Shown here in pieces: positions 36,465-48,935 of a stretch of 64,000 nucleotides of DNA (the first letter of the stretch is position 1; every line of letters starts with the position of its first letter). The DNA lies in contig WUJK01000002.1 in assembly GCA_011317545.1 (NCBI GenBank), positions 310,001-374,000 on the forward strand, in the 5' to 3' direction. Below the pieces are notes generated by a model. The model was not told the DNA's origin. It saw only the letters and a list, made by a program, of their open reading frames with translations, and did no database searches. This DNA comes from Coniella vitis. Taxonomy: Eukaryota > Ascomycota > Sordariomycetes > Diaporthales > Schizoparmaceae. The translations under genes were made by a program, and so were the position numbers.

Positions 36465-39400
36465 TATTATAACCCACGGTTATACAGGTTATAGGAATAG
36501 GCCAGCGTAACTATATACTAGCAAATCGGAACCTTAACGGACCGATAGGGATCTCTTATATAACTAAGTTATATAGGATAATATAGTTAGGGTTAGGGTT
36601 ATACGAACTAATTAGGAATAGCTTATTAAGATTATTAGATAATCTAGTAAAGCCGGATTATTAAGATTATAAGATAATCTAGATAATCTAGGGTTAAATA
36701 GGGTATTTAATATAGAATAACGAAAGGATATAAGGACGATAGATTTCCTAGCTATTAGATAGTTTTCCTTATAGTCTTTAGTTATAAATCTAAGTATTAT
36801 TTTATATAATAGGGTAATCCCTTTTAATTACTTATAATACTTAATATTACTCGATAATATACGAAGACTTAAAGGTAATACCTCCCTACCTACTAATATA
36901 TAACTTATAGGTACTTCCAGAATCCGGGATTTAGGTAAGGATTATTATATTTTTATAACTCTTATTTAGGACGGTTTATATATACCTCTTAGGTAATATT
37001 AAGTATAATAATAGCTCTTTAAACTCCTACCCTATCTACCTTAGGAGAAGGATATCGCTAGGTTATAACTTAAGAAGATATAACATACTAATTAATCGAA
37101 CTTACCTAATAACTTATTATACTCTAGTAGAATTAGGAATAATAGAATCGTATTATTTATAGGTAGGCTTAATAGCTCGAATAATATTAAGCTATAGCTA
37201 TTATACCCCTAGCGCTTATTATTTAAAATACTAGTAATAGCTATAAAATAGATAAACCTATTATATATAACGGTAACTAAAAGATACTTTAAGGGTTCCT
37301 TACCTATTATAAAATATACTTCCTATATAATATAGCCTAATTTACTATTAAACCCGATAAAGTTATCCTAGCTAGAATACGATTCGAAAAGGATATACTT
37401 ATTTAATATAAACCCTCGCTTTATAACTATATTAAATACCTAGGTAACTTCGATTAATATAAAACGACTACTAAGAATATATTCGATTTATTCGTAGGAT
37501 TCGAATATATCCTTAAGGAAATATTTAGTAATCCTAACGAAGAACGGATTATAGTATAATAACTTATAGAATTTAAGTAGAATAAGTCTACTTTAGCTTA
37601 TATAATCTGCTTTAAATAACTCTTAATACGCCTCCCTTAGGAAGATAAGAACCTTATAGAATATTATTATAAAGGATTTAAGGATAAGGTTAAGGACGAA
37701 ATCTCTAAATAGGATTAGCCTAAAGACTTTATAATATTTAATAATAATACTATTTATATCGATAACCGTCTCTACGAAAAACGTATAGAGAAAAGTAAGA
37801 AAGGAGGAAGCTATATTATATAGAGGAATTACGCTAATATAGGATAGCGGATTTAATAGATAACTAATTATAGCTTTTAATAATAAGGTATAGTAATTAG
37901 CGGTATAATATACTTAGGACCTATAGAGCTTAATATAGCTTAGCGTAAAACTATAAGTAAGGAATACTTTAATTACGGTAAAATAGGCTATTTTATATAA
38001 GAGTACCGATAACCTAAGAAACCTAGAGTATTTAAGAAAGTCCCCGAAGGATAATAAGCTAATATTATAATATATAAAATTATAAACTCTACTCCTAGCT
38101 AAAACTAGCTTTTAGAATAAGCGTCGGATAACTCCGATTATAGATTCCTTAACTAGACCTTCTATTATAAGGATAGTTATATAATATACCTTTCGGTAAA
38201 GTAAGGCTTAGGATAATTCCTTTAGAAACCTTATAAGGAACGATAAATTATAGTTACCTAGAGGACGCTTCTCCTAACGGATATTTTATAAAGTAATATT
38301 ACGGAAATTATAGAATAATAGGAAACGTTTAGTATCGGTTAGAATATTAATACCTAAATTATTAATAAAAAAATAAGCTTAGAATTAGAAAGCTCTATAA
38401 ACGAAGATACCGATAAAGGAGATATATACTACCTTATTTATAGTATTATACTTAGAGGATTATTTAGGATAATAATCTATTAAGATAAAACCCCCCTTAT
38501 ATAGGAAGACGCGCGAATTAATTATCTCTACGAAAAGTATTATTAGATTATATAATTTACTTATATTATATATAATTATAGATAATACTTTAAATATAAG
38601 GTAATTAACGAATAGTTCCCTATATATAAGATAGGATATAATATTATCGCTTATAACGACGATAATAGCGATTATTATAAAGTACTTAGAATAAAGGGAA
38701 ACTGCGCTAATATTAGCCTTATATATAATACCCCCTACGAATATACTATATAATAAGTAAAATAGTACTAATATATAATACCCTAGTACGCACCTTATAC
38801 GTAAGATAAAGCGCTCGATTAGTATAGAATATACGAATAAAAATAAAGGGAAAAACTCGTAAAGCCTATATATATAGAACCTATATATTATAGCTTCTAT
38901 AAGCGCGCCGATTATATAGAATACCTAGCGGATAAAGCGTATACCTATTATAACCTTAAAGATAGTTAGCTCGGAGTATAGACTCCCTATACGAAAGAAG
39001 AAAATTAAGCGCGCTTATAGCGATAAACTATAGTATATATATAATACGGAATATAATAAGCTAAAGACCTAGCTTAGGTAATAGCCCTTAGAGTATAGTA
39101 AGAGTAGTAGAACCTAAAAGGTAAGGATCGCCTATAAGGGATAATAAGCGATTAGGACTTACGATAAAGTCCCTCTATATAATAGATAGCTCGATATACG
39201 AATATTTAAAAATCGTAGTACGAATTAATAGTAAAAACTATATAATACTCCTAGATAGCGGAGTATAAGGAAACTTTATATCCTTAAGCGTTATTAATAG
39301 AGAACGGATACCTTAGAAGAGGAAGATAAAACCCTATAAACTTAATACTATAGAAGGTATAGAAGTTACTTACGGTTAAGGTATTATCGATATAGAATCT

Positions 39401-42400
39401 AATTAATTACTAATTATAATCTACGGATATATAATATTAATAAACTTCGATATTACGGATATTATATAATATAAGCTAATCTTAGGTATATTATAATTAA
39501 GAAAGGAAAATCTTTAAATCGATTAGATTAATAGTTATATTTTATAAGATAAAGCGGATACTTAAGAAGTAGTTATAATTAAAGGTATAGGATCGAATTT
39601 AGCTACTAAGCAATACCTAGATAATAGGGGCTTAAACGAATTTATATATACCTTTAAATCGAGAAGAGCTAAGACGATAGCTACCTTAGGATATAATAAA
39701 CCTCGATAGCTTATAGAGAAGGATCTAGCGATAATTAATACCTAATAGAATAAGGGATATAGCAGATTAGGATATAATATAATAGGATTCTATAGATAAT
39801 AGGATATATTATCGCGATAAGTTTAAGAAGGAACTAAGTATATATAACGATATCTCCTTATAATAGTAATTATATAAAACGAAGATATATTTAGAGACCT
39901 CTCCGGTATACTAGAAGAGTATCGGAAGTTTATAAAATTATTTTAAGGAAAATTCGATAATAATCTATTAAAGCATAGCTTATACGATTATAAGATCTTA
40001 TTTAAAGAAGGAGAATAACTAAAGTTCTTTCCTATTTATAGATTAGATAAGGATAAACTTAAAGTATTTAGAGAATATATCGACGAAAACCTTAAGAAAG
40101 GCTATATTAAACCTTTATACTTATTAATAGGATACTTAATCCTATTTATACTAAAGAAAAATAGTAAATTATAACTATATATTAACTATCGGCAACTTAA
40201 TAATATTATAATTAAGAATCGGTACCCCTTACCCCTCTTTAAAGAACTTAGAGATAAACTTAAAGAAGCCTAATAGTTTACGGCTTTTAACCTTAAGGAA
40301 GGATATATATATATTTATATTAAACCCGGAGAAGAATAGAAAATATCGTTTAGAATATATTATAGATATTTCGAATATCTTATTATACTATTTAAACTTA
40401 CTAACGCCCCTATATTATTCTAGGAAATAATAAACTTTATCTTATATAAATACCTCGATTATTTTATAATCGCTTATCTAAACGATATCCTTATTTACTT
40501 AAAAATATTCGAAGAATACTAGAAGTATATTATAATAATCCTATAGATCCTCTAAAGTAATAAGATTTTAGTAAAACCTATTAAATATAATTAGAATACT
40601 TAAGAAGTTAATTACCTTAGATATACTATTATACTAGGGTATATATAAATATAGAAAGATAAAGTATAGGTAGTTAGGGACTAGCCTATACCTTAGAATA
40701 TTAAAGATATTAGAGCCTTCTTAAGCTATAATAACTTCTACCGATAATTTATTAAGAATTATAATAGTATTATAATACTACTTACGGAACTTACGAAAAA
40801 GGATATTACCTTTAACTAGAACGAATAAGTATAGAAAGCCTTTAATATAATTAAGGATATAATTATATTAGAACTAATCCTAATCGAAGTAGATTAAGAT
40901 AAAGTTTTCGAGATCGAGATAAATATATTAAATTATATACTCGGTAAATAACTCGGATAACGAGACGATAAAGGATAATTACGGATAATTAGTAACTTTA
41001 ATAAAAAACTAAACGGATTAGAACTTAACTATAAAACGCCCGATTAGGAACTTATAATAATAGTAAAAGCCTTTAGGGAATAGCGATATTATCTTATCGG
41101 CGCGAAATAATAAATTCTTATATATACGGATTATAAGAACCTTTAGGTATTTACCTCGATAAAGCAGCTTAATAAACGATAAGTTAAATAATACGAATTC
41201 CTATTAGAATTCGATTTTAAGATTATCTACTATAAAGGTAAAGAAAACGAGTAAGTAAACGCTCTTAGTAGATAATTAGACTATAAGGATAGTAATAGTA
41301 AAGACTAAGATATTATAATAATCTTTAAGGAAGATTCGGAAGGTAACCTTATTATACTATTTATTACTAAGGAACTTAACGTAATATTATATATCGAAAG
41401 AGAAATACCTAACCTCGATAATATAATAATATTAGAATAAAACGATTATATTAAAAGTATTTATAATATATTAGTATATAGATATTAAGGAATTAGAGTA
41501 ACCTATAAAAGGATCTAATACTATTAGAACCTATTAAACCTTAAGAAACGAGTTATAGATATTATTAATAACTACGATATATATAAACGGAATAAGATAG
41601 AACGATATAAACCTTATAAACTATTATAACCTCTACTAATACCTATAACTATTTAGTTATCTATTAATTTAGACTTTATTACTAAGCTACCCCTCTTATA
41701 AGAACCCTTAACTTAGGTATAGTACGATAGTATCTTAATAATAGTTTATAGACTAAGTAAATATATATACTTCCTACTATATAAGGAAAGTAGTATTATA
41801 GAAGAACTCGTATATATATTCTTCTATATTATTATCGCTAACTATAGAATACCTTAGGAAATTATATTAGATAGAGATAGAAAATTTATATTAAAATTCT
41901 AGATCTCTCTTATTAAATATCTCGGAACGATATAACGTATATTTACGGTATTTTATCCTTAGATAAACGGATAAATAGAATATACTAATTAGATTATAGA
42001 ATAATATCTATAATATTATATTAATTACGAATAAAATAATTAGATCGAACTCTTACCTATAGTATAATTCGCTTATAATAGCGTAGATATAATAAGTATA
42101 GGAAAATTACTATTCTTCCTACTCTATAGATATAACCCTATAGTATATTACGAAATACTATTAGGTAGAAATATAGAAACGGTAGATTAATATACTAAAA
42201 GAATTAAATAATCGTATAAAGATACTTAATATATACTTTAAAACGTTAAAGAATAAATAACGAAATACGCTAATTAGAAAAGGATTAAGGGACTAATCCT
42301 ATAAAAAGGAGATAAAGTTTACTTTAATTATAAAAATATTAAAACTACTAAACCTAGCGATAAACTCGATTATAAAAAACTCGGACCTTATAAAGTTATA

Positions 42401-42717
42401 CGATAAATTTTACTAGTTAACTATAAATTGGAAATCCTATATATATACCTATACCTAGTCTTTTATATTTTACTCCTAGAACTAGTACTAGTAGACGTAG
42501 AACTCTCGTATAATATAGATATTATCGAACTAGAATAAGTATAATACGAAGTTAAATAAATTCTTAACTTATATAAACGCAGATACGGAAAATAATACCT
42601 TATTAAATAGAAAAATTACGATAATTCGGAAAATACTTAGGAACTATTAAAAAACGTATACTTAGACCTTATTAAAGAATACGAAAATAAAAAGTTATTA
42701 TAGCCTTAGATAGAGAA

Positions 42718-42790
42718 GGTATTATAAGGAATTAAACCCCGGACCTCCTAATAAGAAGCTAGGAACTCTAACTACTAAGCTATAAAACTA
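42718..42790 (-). repeat. tRNA-like relic in copy D
   Basis: Minus-strand sequence with an A-box-like TAGCTTAGTAGTTAGAG, an anticodon-arm-like CCTAG…TTAGG with a seven-base loop, and a GGGGTTTAATTCC block that would be a B-box-like GGGTTCGAATCC before RIP. The acceptor ends do not pair, so this is not a working tRNA gene; a tRNA-derived SINE head or captured fragment is likelier. The segment is absent at the same place in copy A. Confidence 0.35.
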
Positions 42791-42901
42791 CTTATATCTT
42801 TAATTATAATAACTACCTATAAGAATAATTAGACCCCTTATTAAGGATTACTAATAGTAACTCTAAAGAAATTAAAATTATAAACTAGAAGCCCTAATAC
42901 C

Positions 42902-43504
42902 CTACGAATTATTAATAAGAAAATTAGATAGAGATAACAGAGAAATCCTAGATTAATTAAAATCCTCTAATATAGTAGTTATAAAACCCTTAGATAGCGG
43001 GCCTTTAGGAACGGCCGGCTCTACGGAACGATATTTAGCTTCGGCAGCTAAATACTCCTTCTCTACCTCCTTACGCTCTATATAATCTAACTCCTTTATA
43101 GAATCCAGGCTCTAGTAAATAGCTTATATTATCTTCTCTCTCTATATCTTTTTCTACTTATAAAGGCGATCTATATATACGTCTAAAGTATAATAAGCCT
43201 TATCTAATTCCTCTATCTTATCCTTAATCTTCTAATAATACCGAGAGATAATATAAATATTAAACGGAGAAGGACCTAATATATCGTAGCGGGATTTATT
43301 TAAACGAATATACTTAATATAGCGGTCGGAATATATTACGGAAATCTAATAAAAGGAAAGCCCCCGTTCCTTATAATTAGAGTAGGTCGGTATCTCTATA
43401 TAATACTCTAGAATAGATTAAAAAAGAAGGTTACGCTCTATAGTTTTAGGAGTAGCCGACGAAGAAATCTTTCGAGAACGACTTTTATTAATTCTCGACG
43501 ATAT
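42902..43504 (-). pseudogene. Antisense accessory ORF of the Gypsy family (copy D)
   Basis: Same length as in copy B (603 bases) and opposite to gag-pol. The N-terminus (SRINKSRSRK) and the charged segment (KIKDKIEELDK, YIDRLYK, LDYIERKEVEKE) are conserved. The C-terminal third is clearly diverged in sequence yet stays readable in frame with a similar PKGPLSKGF motif. That pattern is expected of a real protein diverging before RIP, not of a chance frame. Internal stops are TAA/TAG only in the parts read. Function unknown. Confidence 0.55.
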
Positions 43505-44090
43505 AACGAATTAGGAAGGTATAATCCGAAGTAAGAATATTAGGTAGGATTATTTATAGAAATACTATAGGTCTTTAGGGATAAAGACCGATAGAAGGGA
43601 GATAATATTATAACCTACGGTTATATAGATTATAGGAATAGGCTAGCGTAATTATATACTAGTAAATCGGAACCTTAATAAACCGATAAGGATCTTTTAT
43701 ATAACTAAGTTATATAAAATAATATAGTTAGGGTTAGGGTTATACGAACTAATTAGGAATAGCTTATTAAGATTATTAGATAATCTAATAGAGCCGGATT
43801 ATTAAGATTATAAGATAATCTAGATAATCTAGGGTTAAATAGGGTATTTAATATAGAATAACGAAAGGATATAAGGACGATAGATTTCCTAGCTATTAAA
43901 TAGTTTTCCTTATAATCTTTAGTTATAAATCTAAGTATTATTTTATATAATAGGGTAATCCCTCTTAATTACTTATAATACTTAATATTACTCGATAATA
44001 TACAAAGACTTAAAGGTAATACCTCCCCACCTGCTAATATATAACTTATAGGTACTTCTAGAATCCGAGATTCAGGCAAGGATTATTATA

Positions 44091-44721
44091 GCTATTATAA
44101 GGGGTTTATCGTCCTAATAGAGATATAATATAATTTATTTAAAGAGTATTATATAGTATAATATTAATTTAGTTTACTTAAGTTAGGAGATCTTATATTC
44201 TATATTACGCTTTTCGTTAGGGTTTCTAAAGGTTTCCTTAAATATTTAGGCGAAGGTTTCGAATAATATAAAGAGTTCGTTAATCTCGTTTTCTCTAATC
44301 TCTTCTATATCGAATTCTAAGAAGTTCCGTAGGATAGGTTTAAACTATATAAGTATATCGCTTTTAAGCTTACTAGCTACGAATTCTATTTTCTTAGCTT
44401 TAATAGGGAATTACTATTAGTAATATTAGAAGTAAGCTCTAAAGGCTATAATAAAAGGTTAAATATCGTCTTCTTATCTACGATAAACCTTAAGCTACTC
44501 TATCTTAAAGGCCTTATTAGCAATTCCGCTAATACTTCCTCGAGCCTTAAGTTCTATAATATATATAGTAAATATATTAATAGTAATTAAGAGCTATTAG
44601 TTAATATTCTAGGTCTAGTTAACCGTTAAGGGGGCTGGAACTATTAGTACTATAGTTAAATATTATACTTAATATTACCTAAGAGGTATATATAGACCGT
44701 CCTAAATAAGAGTTATAAAAA
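44091..44721 (-). mobile_element. Gypsy gag and leader, continuation beyond copy D
   Basis: Continues the fragment 34876-36464 after copy D. It is the reverse complement of 17997-18554, so the island ends in inverted copies of the same gag start. RIPed, no coding capacity. Confidence 0.75.
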
Positions 44722-45203
44722 TATAATAATCCTTACTTAAATCTCTAATTCTAGAAGTACTTATAAGTTATATATTAATAGGTAGGGAAGTATTACCTTT
44801 AAGTCTTCGTATATTATCGAGTAATATTAAGTATTATAAGTAATTAAGAGGGATTACCCTATTATATAAAATAATACTTAGATTTATAACTAAAGATTAT
44901 AAGGAAACTATCTAATATTAAGCTATAAACTCCTATCCTTATATCCTTCTATTATTTCCTATCTATAGTAAGTATAGATCCTTAGATTACCTAGAGCGAT
45001 AGGAGCGTTAGCTTATCTGGATTATTTAGATTATTATCGTTCTAACTATCTTAGTTATTAAGGTGATCTAACCCTAACCCTGGGTTATGCTGCCCGTATG
45101 TCCCTTATATAAGAGATCCCTATCGGTCCGTTGAGGTTCCGATTTGCTGGCATATGGTTGCGCTGGCCTGTTCCTGTGACCTGCATGTTCATGGGTTATA
45201 ATA
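44722..45203 (-). repeat. LTR (variant II) at the right edge of the island
   Basis: A 482-bp LTR with the same centre as the LTR at 2062-2540. The outermost 140 bp (45060-45203) are nearly free of RIP, whereas the inner part is heavily mutated. It carries CTAACCCTAACCCT and TCTTATATAAGAG. It ends GGTTATAATA; the next bases AGGAG do not match the left border of the island. Confidence 0.8.
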
Positions 45204-46205
45204 AGGAGATTCGAAAGATTGATGATTTGTATCGTGAAATCAATGAAAACTCAGTTTAATCTCAAAGAATGGATGAGGGCTTTTTTCTCCTATATAATAT
45301 ATAGAATTATAGATGACGGATACTCTTTTGCACTCTCCTTGTTTGCCTTATCTCAAAAGACTATGCTATTTGCAACTATATCTTTTCTTTTGCTGTATAA
45401 CCTGACTTTTCTTTTGATTCTTGACTTTTGCTTCCCTAAAGTTCAACAAGCATCGAAGGTGCAGCGAGACTTGAGAATTGAGCAACATTGGTATCAAACC
45501 TAAGGAGCCTCTCCATAATTGTTTCCATTCAGCATCAGATACGCGACAAGAATTCGAGCAATATGATGCAGTTGCAAGCTACGCAGGATCCAATTAGATC
45601 AATGCTCCTCTACGAGTATTTCAAGCACGCTGTACGAGTATTTATGCATATCTGGGGATATGTCCGACTTGCATATTGATCCGTGAGAGTACACTTATTA
45701 GGGTTACCAACTCGCAAAATGCAACTCAACCTTCTGATCGGGATACGGCAAATTCCGAGAGACTTACAGAGAGTAATCACGATTCGAATATGTACATTGT
45801 AGTACTTCTATCAGATGACAGACGGAGCTGAATTTTCCCATGTATAACGGCCATGGCCAACTTCAAGCGCACCAAGCATTAACGGGAACTTAGTTCTTAT
45901 TTGTGTTGTCCTTTTCATCACTTATGCAATGTCACAGAATTCCTGCAATAACTCTTGCATGATATAGCTACTCGTTTGGTTCGGTCCACATGTCAATACG
46001 GAATCCCTTTTCCGCGACCGAACTGTCGCTTGGGAATGGAGTCATAGCTGCAGCATGCCACACCGTACACAATCTCCTCATCCCAGGCGCCCTCAGCCAA
46101 GGATATATAACGAGAAAGCCTAGAAAGGGTGTAAGCTATGTTAATCCTTTCCCATTCACATCGTTCAGTGGTGGTGGGTCAGACTTTACATAAATCGCAT
46201 CAACC
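45204..46205. other. Intergenic: island edge to pectin lyase promoter
   Basis: About 1 kb of normal composition. A 94-codon plus-strand frame at 45219-45503 has hydrophobic stretches but no family resemblance and is not called. The proximal part is the pectin lyase promoter. Confidence 0.55.
46104..46110 (+). promoter_or_regulatory. TATA box of the pectin lyase gene
   Basis: TATATAA about 96 bp upstream of the ATG at 46206, at the usual distance for a fungal TATA promoter of an inducible secreted enzyme. Confidence 0.55.
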
Positions 46206-47553
46206 ATGAAACCCTTCCTCTTCACTGTGGCCGTTGTGGTGCATATTGCCCAGCTGGCTGAGGCAGCAATCTCCTCCGTTGTCTCGGGGACGCCGATGGG
46301 GTTCGCATCCAGTGTCACGGGAGGTGGTACTGCGACTCCAGTGTATCCAACAACAATCGCTGAGCTCAAGGAATACCTGACCTCCTCCTCGCCTCAAGTC
46401 ATCGTCATCTCAGGCACGTTTGATTTTGTTGGCAGCGAAGGCACCCAGACAGAGGAGGCGTGCAATGCCTACGCCTGCACTCCCTCGGCTGGTGGCCAGG
46501 CACTGCTCAACACCTTGGGCGGCTGCACCACCACGACCTACAGCGTCACCATCGACACAGCCGCATACGAAGGCATCAATGTCGCTTCGGACAAGACCCT
46601 CGTTGGCACAGACGGCGCTACACTGTACGGCAAGGGCCTGAGATTCGTCGGCGTGTCTAATATCATTGTCCAGAACATCGAGATCACATGTCTCAATCCA
46701 GTCAGTATTGCGAGTGGCCATGCTCTCCACCTCGGTGGTTGCACGTGATATTGACCAAACACATAACCAAACAGGAATTCGTCTGGGGAGGCGATGCGCT
46801 GACCTTTTCGGATACTAACAATATTTGGATCGACCATGTGACAACCTCACTGACGGGACGTCAACACTATAGCTTTGGGTACGACCCCAGCAATGCAGTC
46901 ACAATCTCCAACAGCTTCCTTGACGGCTCGACGACCAACTCGGCCAGTAAGTCTGGTCTTTGTTTCACATCCCGTATCAAACGTATTATGTTTCCACGCC
47001 CAGACCGATGCCGGCTGGTTGGCTAGGTTAAGCAATTCACGATATTCTCTAACATAGCAAACCTTCCACAGCTTGCGATGGCCACACGTACTGGGCCATG
47101 GAGCTCGTCGGTGCTGGTGATTTCATTACCTTCTACAGGAATTGGGTCTACGAAACATCTGGCCGTAGTCCTGCTCTCAGCGGCAACACAATCTTCCACG
47201 CCGTCAACAACGTGTGGTCGTCCAATTCCGGGCACCTGATTGAAGGCACAGATGACGGCAAGGGTCTCTACGAGGGCAATTACTTCCTCAACACCCCGAC
47301 CATTGTTCAGTCAGACTTTGTTGGCCAGCTCTACAGCTCCGAGACAGCCTACCTGTCGCAATGCGACACGTACTTGGGAAGGGCGTGCGTTGCCAACCTG
47401 CTGGGCTCCGGAGCTGGGACCTTTGCCGAAGACAACTATTCGTGGTTTTCGGACTTGAGTGGACGGTCGATTGTTGCCGCTTCCTCTGCTTCGTCTATTG
47501 CTACCTCGGTCATTAACAAATGCTGGGAACACACTGTGAGAGTGTCGAGTTGA
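46206..47553 (+). CDS. Secreted pectin lyase, PL1 family, 382 aa
   Basis: Three exons: 46206-46700, 46775-46946 and 47072-47553; introns of 74 and 125 bp restore CLNP-EFVWGGDAL and NSA-TCDGHTYWAM. The protein has a signal peptide (MKPFLFTVAVVVHIAQLAEA, cleavage after about residue 20) and the parallel beta-helix sequence of fungal pectin lyases (EC 4.2.2.10): GFASSVTGGGTATPVYP, GKGLRFVGVSNIIVQNI, WIDHVTTSLTGRQH, and TSGRSPALSGNTIFHAVNN with the catalytic-region Arg. It should cleave methylesterified pectin by beta-elimination in plant cell walls. The last residues look frameshifted: the called end is NKCWEHTVRVSS, but the +1 frame gives TNAGNTL-stop, a typical C-terminus. The gene starts about 1 kb from a repeat island. 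Confidence 0.92.
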
Positions 47554-47905
47554 AAAGATTTTCGTTGTCTTGTTCCTTCTGATACATCAAGGACATTCTT
47601 TTGAAGATATTACCACAGGCTCTCGCCCATGGTGGGCAAAGAATACACTGGCAGCCCCTCACTCTCTCCATCACGAAGCGTCGATGCACACAGTCATAGC
47701 AAAATAGCCAATCAATTAAACATATCGGGTCAATAAAATGCGGCCAACGTTGTCACAGGAAAAAGAATGCCACACGTTGGTAGTATTTTCTTTTATTATC
47801 CTAAGCTCAGTCCCGTCGCTTCACGATATTGAACGCAAAGGATCGTCCACTTGTTCGACATTAACTGCTTATACTGACAAGTAACCAAACTCGTTCACTC
47901 CTCCT
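47554..47905. other. Intergenic between convergent genes
   Basis: 350 bp holding the 3' ends of the pectin lyase and the CON-6-like gene. Nothing else recognised. Confidence 0.6.
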
Positions 47906-48183
47906 TCACTTGGAATTTTGACCTTCTTGCTTGCTGTAGAATGCGTCCTCGCCACCAAGATCCTTCAGTGCCTGTTTGGAGTTTTCCTTGGACTTCTCGC
48001 TCGTGTCTGTTTAGACGTCTAAGTTAGCGATAGTACCTTCTATACTTCTTCGCCTCTTTCCGACTAACTTGGATTGGACAGGTTGGCCTTGTGGCCCCTC
48101 GCCATATTGCTGATGTCTTCTGGATGTTCGTGCATGCCCTCGAGGGCAGCATCCTTCTTGATGTCTCGTGCTTGGTGGGACAT
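47906..48183 (-). CDS. con-6: Conidiation-specific protein 6 (CON-6) family, 71 aa
   Basis: Two exons: 48183-48069 and 48006-47906, with a 62-bp intron (GTTAGT...CAG) that splits an Asn codon and restores RGHKANLSNPNTSEKSKENS. This is the CON-6 repeat, here in one copy (the Neurospora protein has two): HPEDISNMARGHKANLSNPN, then QALKDLGGE. The protein is small, hydrophilic and without a signal peptide. Family members accumulate in conidia and during stress; the biochemical role is unknown. The exons are too short to stand out as open frames, so the call rests on the motif and the intron. Confidence 0.88.
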
Positions 48184-48935
48184 GGCCAGATATTTGGGTA
48201 CAAACAAGAAGATAGTATGTCTCTTGGATTGTTGTATCGCGTTCCGTTGAATCTGTTACTTTGAAGACGCTGGAAGGATGTAATTATATGTCCTGCCTTT
48301 TCTCTGAATCGCACGAAACCATTTTATGGTTTACTTCGATGTCCACTGGTCAATGACGAAGATATGACTGTCACCAACGTCATCTCCGCGTATTCGTCGC
48401 AGCAAAAAAAGACCACCTGGTCCAAGCAAAAGCAACAAAGGCACTGCGCGATGAGTTTAGACCTTCGTCATTGACCGTTTTAGCCGGACCAGATTGTCCG
48501 GGAATGTTTGTCTGTGGGAGGGAAGCTGGTTCTCGTCAAAGCTACTACGAGCTTTGGATCAAGTTCACTTGTGAAGAAAAGCAACGCAGAACCAATGTCG
48601 CGTGTCTACTACGATAGGAGTGATAATTGAAGAATTGAAAACACACAATCCCTTACAATTTGTGCAAGCCAAGGTACGTGACCTCATCGTTTGTTTAGTC
48701 TACAAAACTCCAATGCGTGATCAAACATTCAAAACTCGAATCCCCTGCTTAGCCAGAAGACAAACCCGAAGATGTCGGAAACAAAGTGTCAATGCAATAG
48801 AATCGCTATACACTCTCCCACCATTCCCTGTACTTTTCTATCATGAAACGGTGCCCTCGACACTTCCAGGTATACATCCGCTTCTCATCATCAAGCATTA
48901 CTTACCCTCTCAAATAATTGACTGAACGAGCCAGA
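48184..48935. other. Intergenic: CON-6 promoter, with a 14-bp inverted repeat
   Basis: 750 bp upstream of the CON-6-like gene. A perfect 14-bp inverted repeat GGTCAATGACGAAG / CTTCGTCATTGACC lies at 48348-48361 and 48463-48476. No convincing gene; a 107-codon plus-strand frame at 48602-48925 lacks protein-like features. Confidence 0.5.

Larger units (their letters stand above)
36465..44090 (+). mobile_element. Gypsy copy D, complete 7.6-kb element, TSD GCTAT
   Basis: The best full-length example. LTRs are 36465-36949 and 43606-44090 (485 bp each) and the duplication GCTAT lies at 36460-36464 and 44091-44095. The internal order is gag with zinc-knuckle relic (about 37970-38010), protease (about 39245), RT (about 40080-40510), RNase H (about 41050-41300), integrase (about 41670-42250), a chromodomain-like end (about 42540-42690), then the antisense frame (43504 to 42902) and a purine-rich GAAGGGAGATAA before the 3' LTR. 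The chromodomain places it among Ty3/Gypsy chromoviruses. RIP stops occur throughout; no frame is functional. Confidence 0.93.

Noticed and set aside
17523..45203. Centromere
   Set aside because: RIPed Gypsy islands also occur outside centromeres; sequence alone does not show CENP-A chromatin.
45219..45503. 94-codon frame with hydrophobic stretches next to the island
   Set aside because: AT-rich DNA gives hydrophobic codons by chance; no start context, introns or family resemblance.
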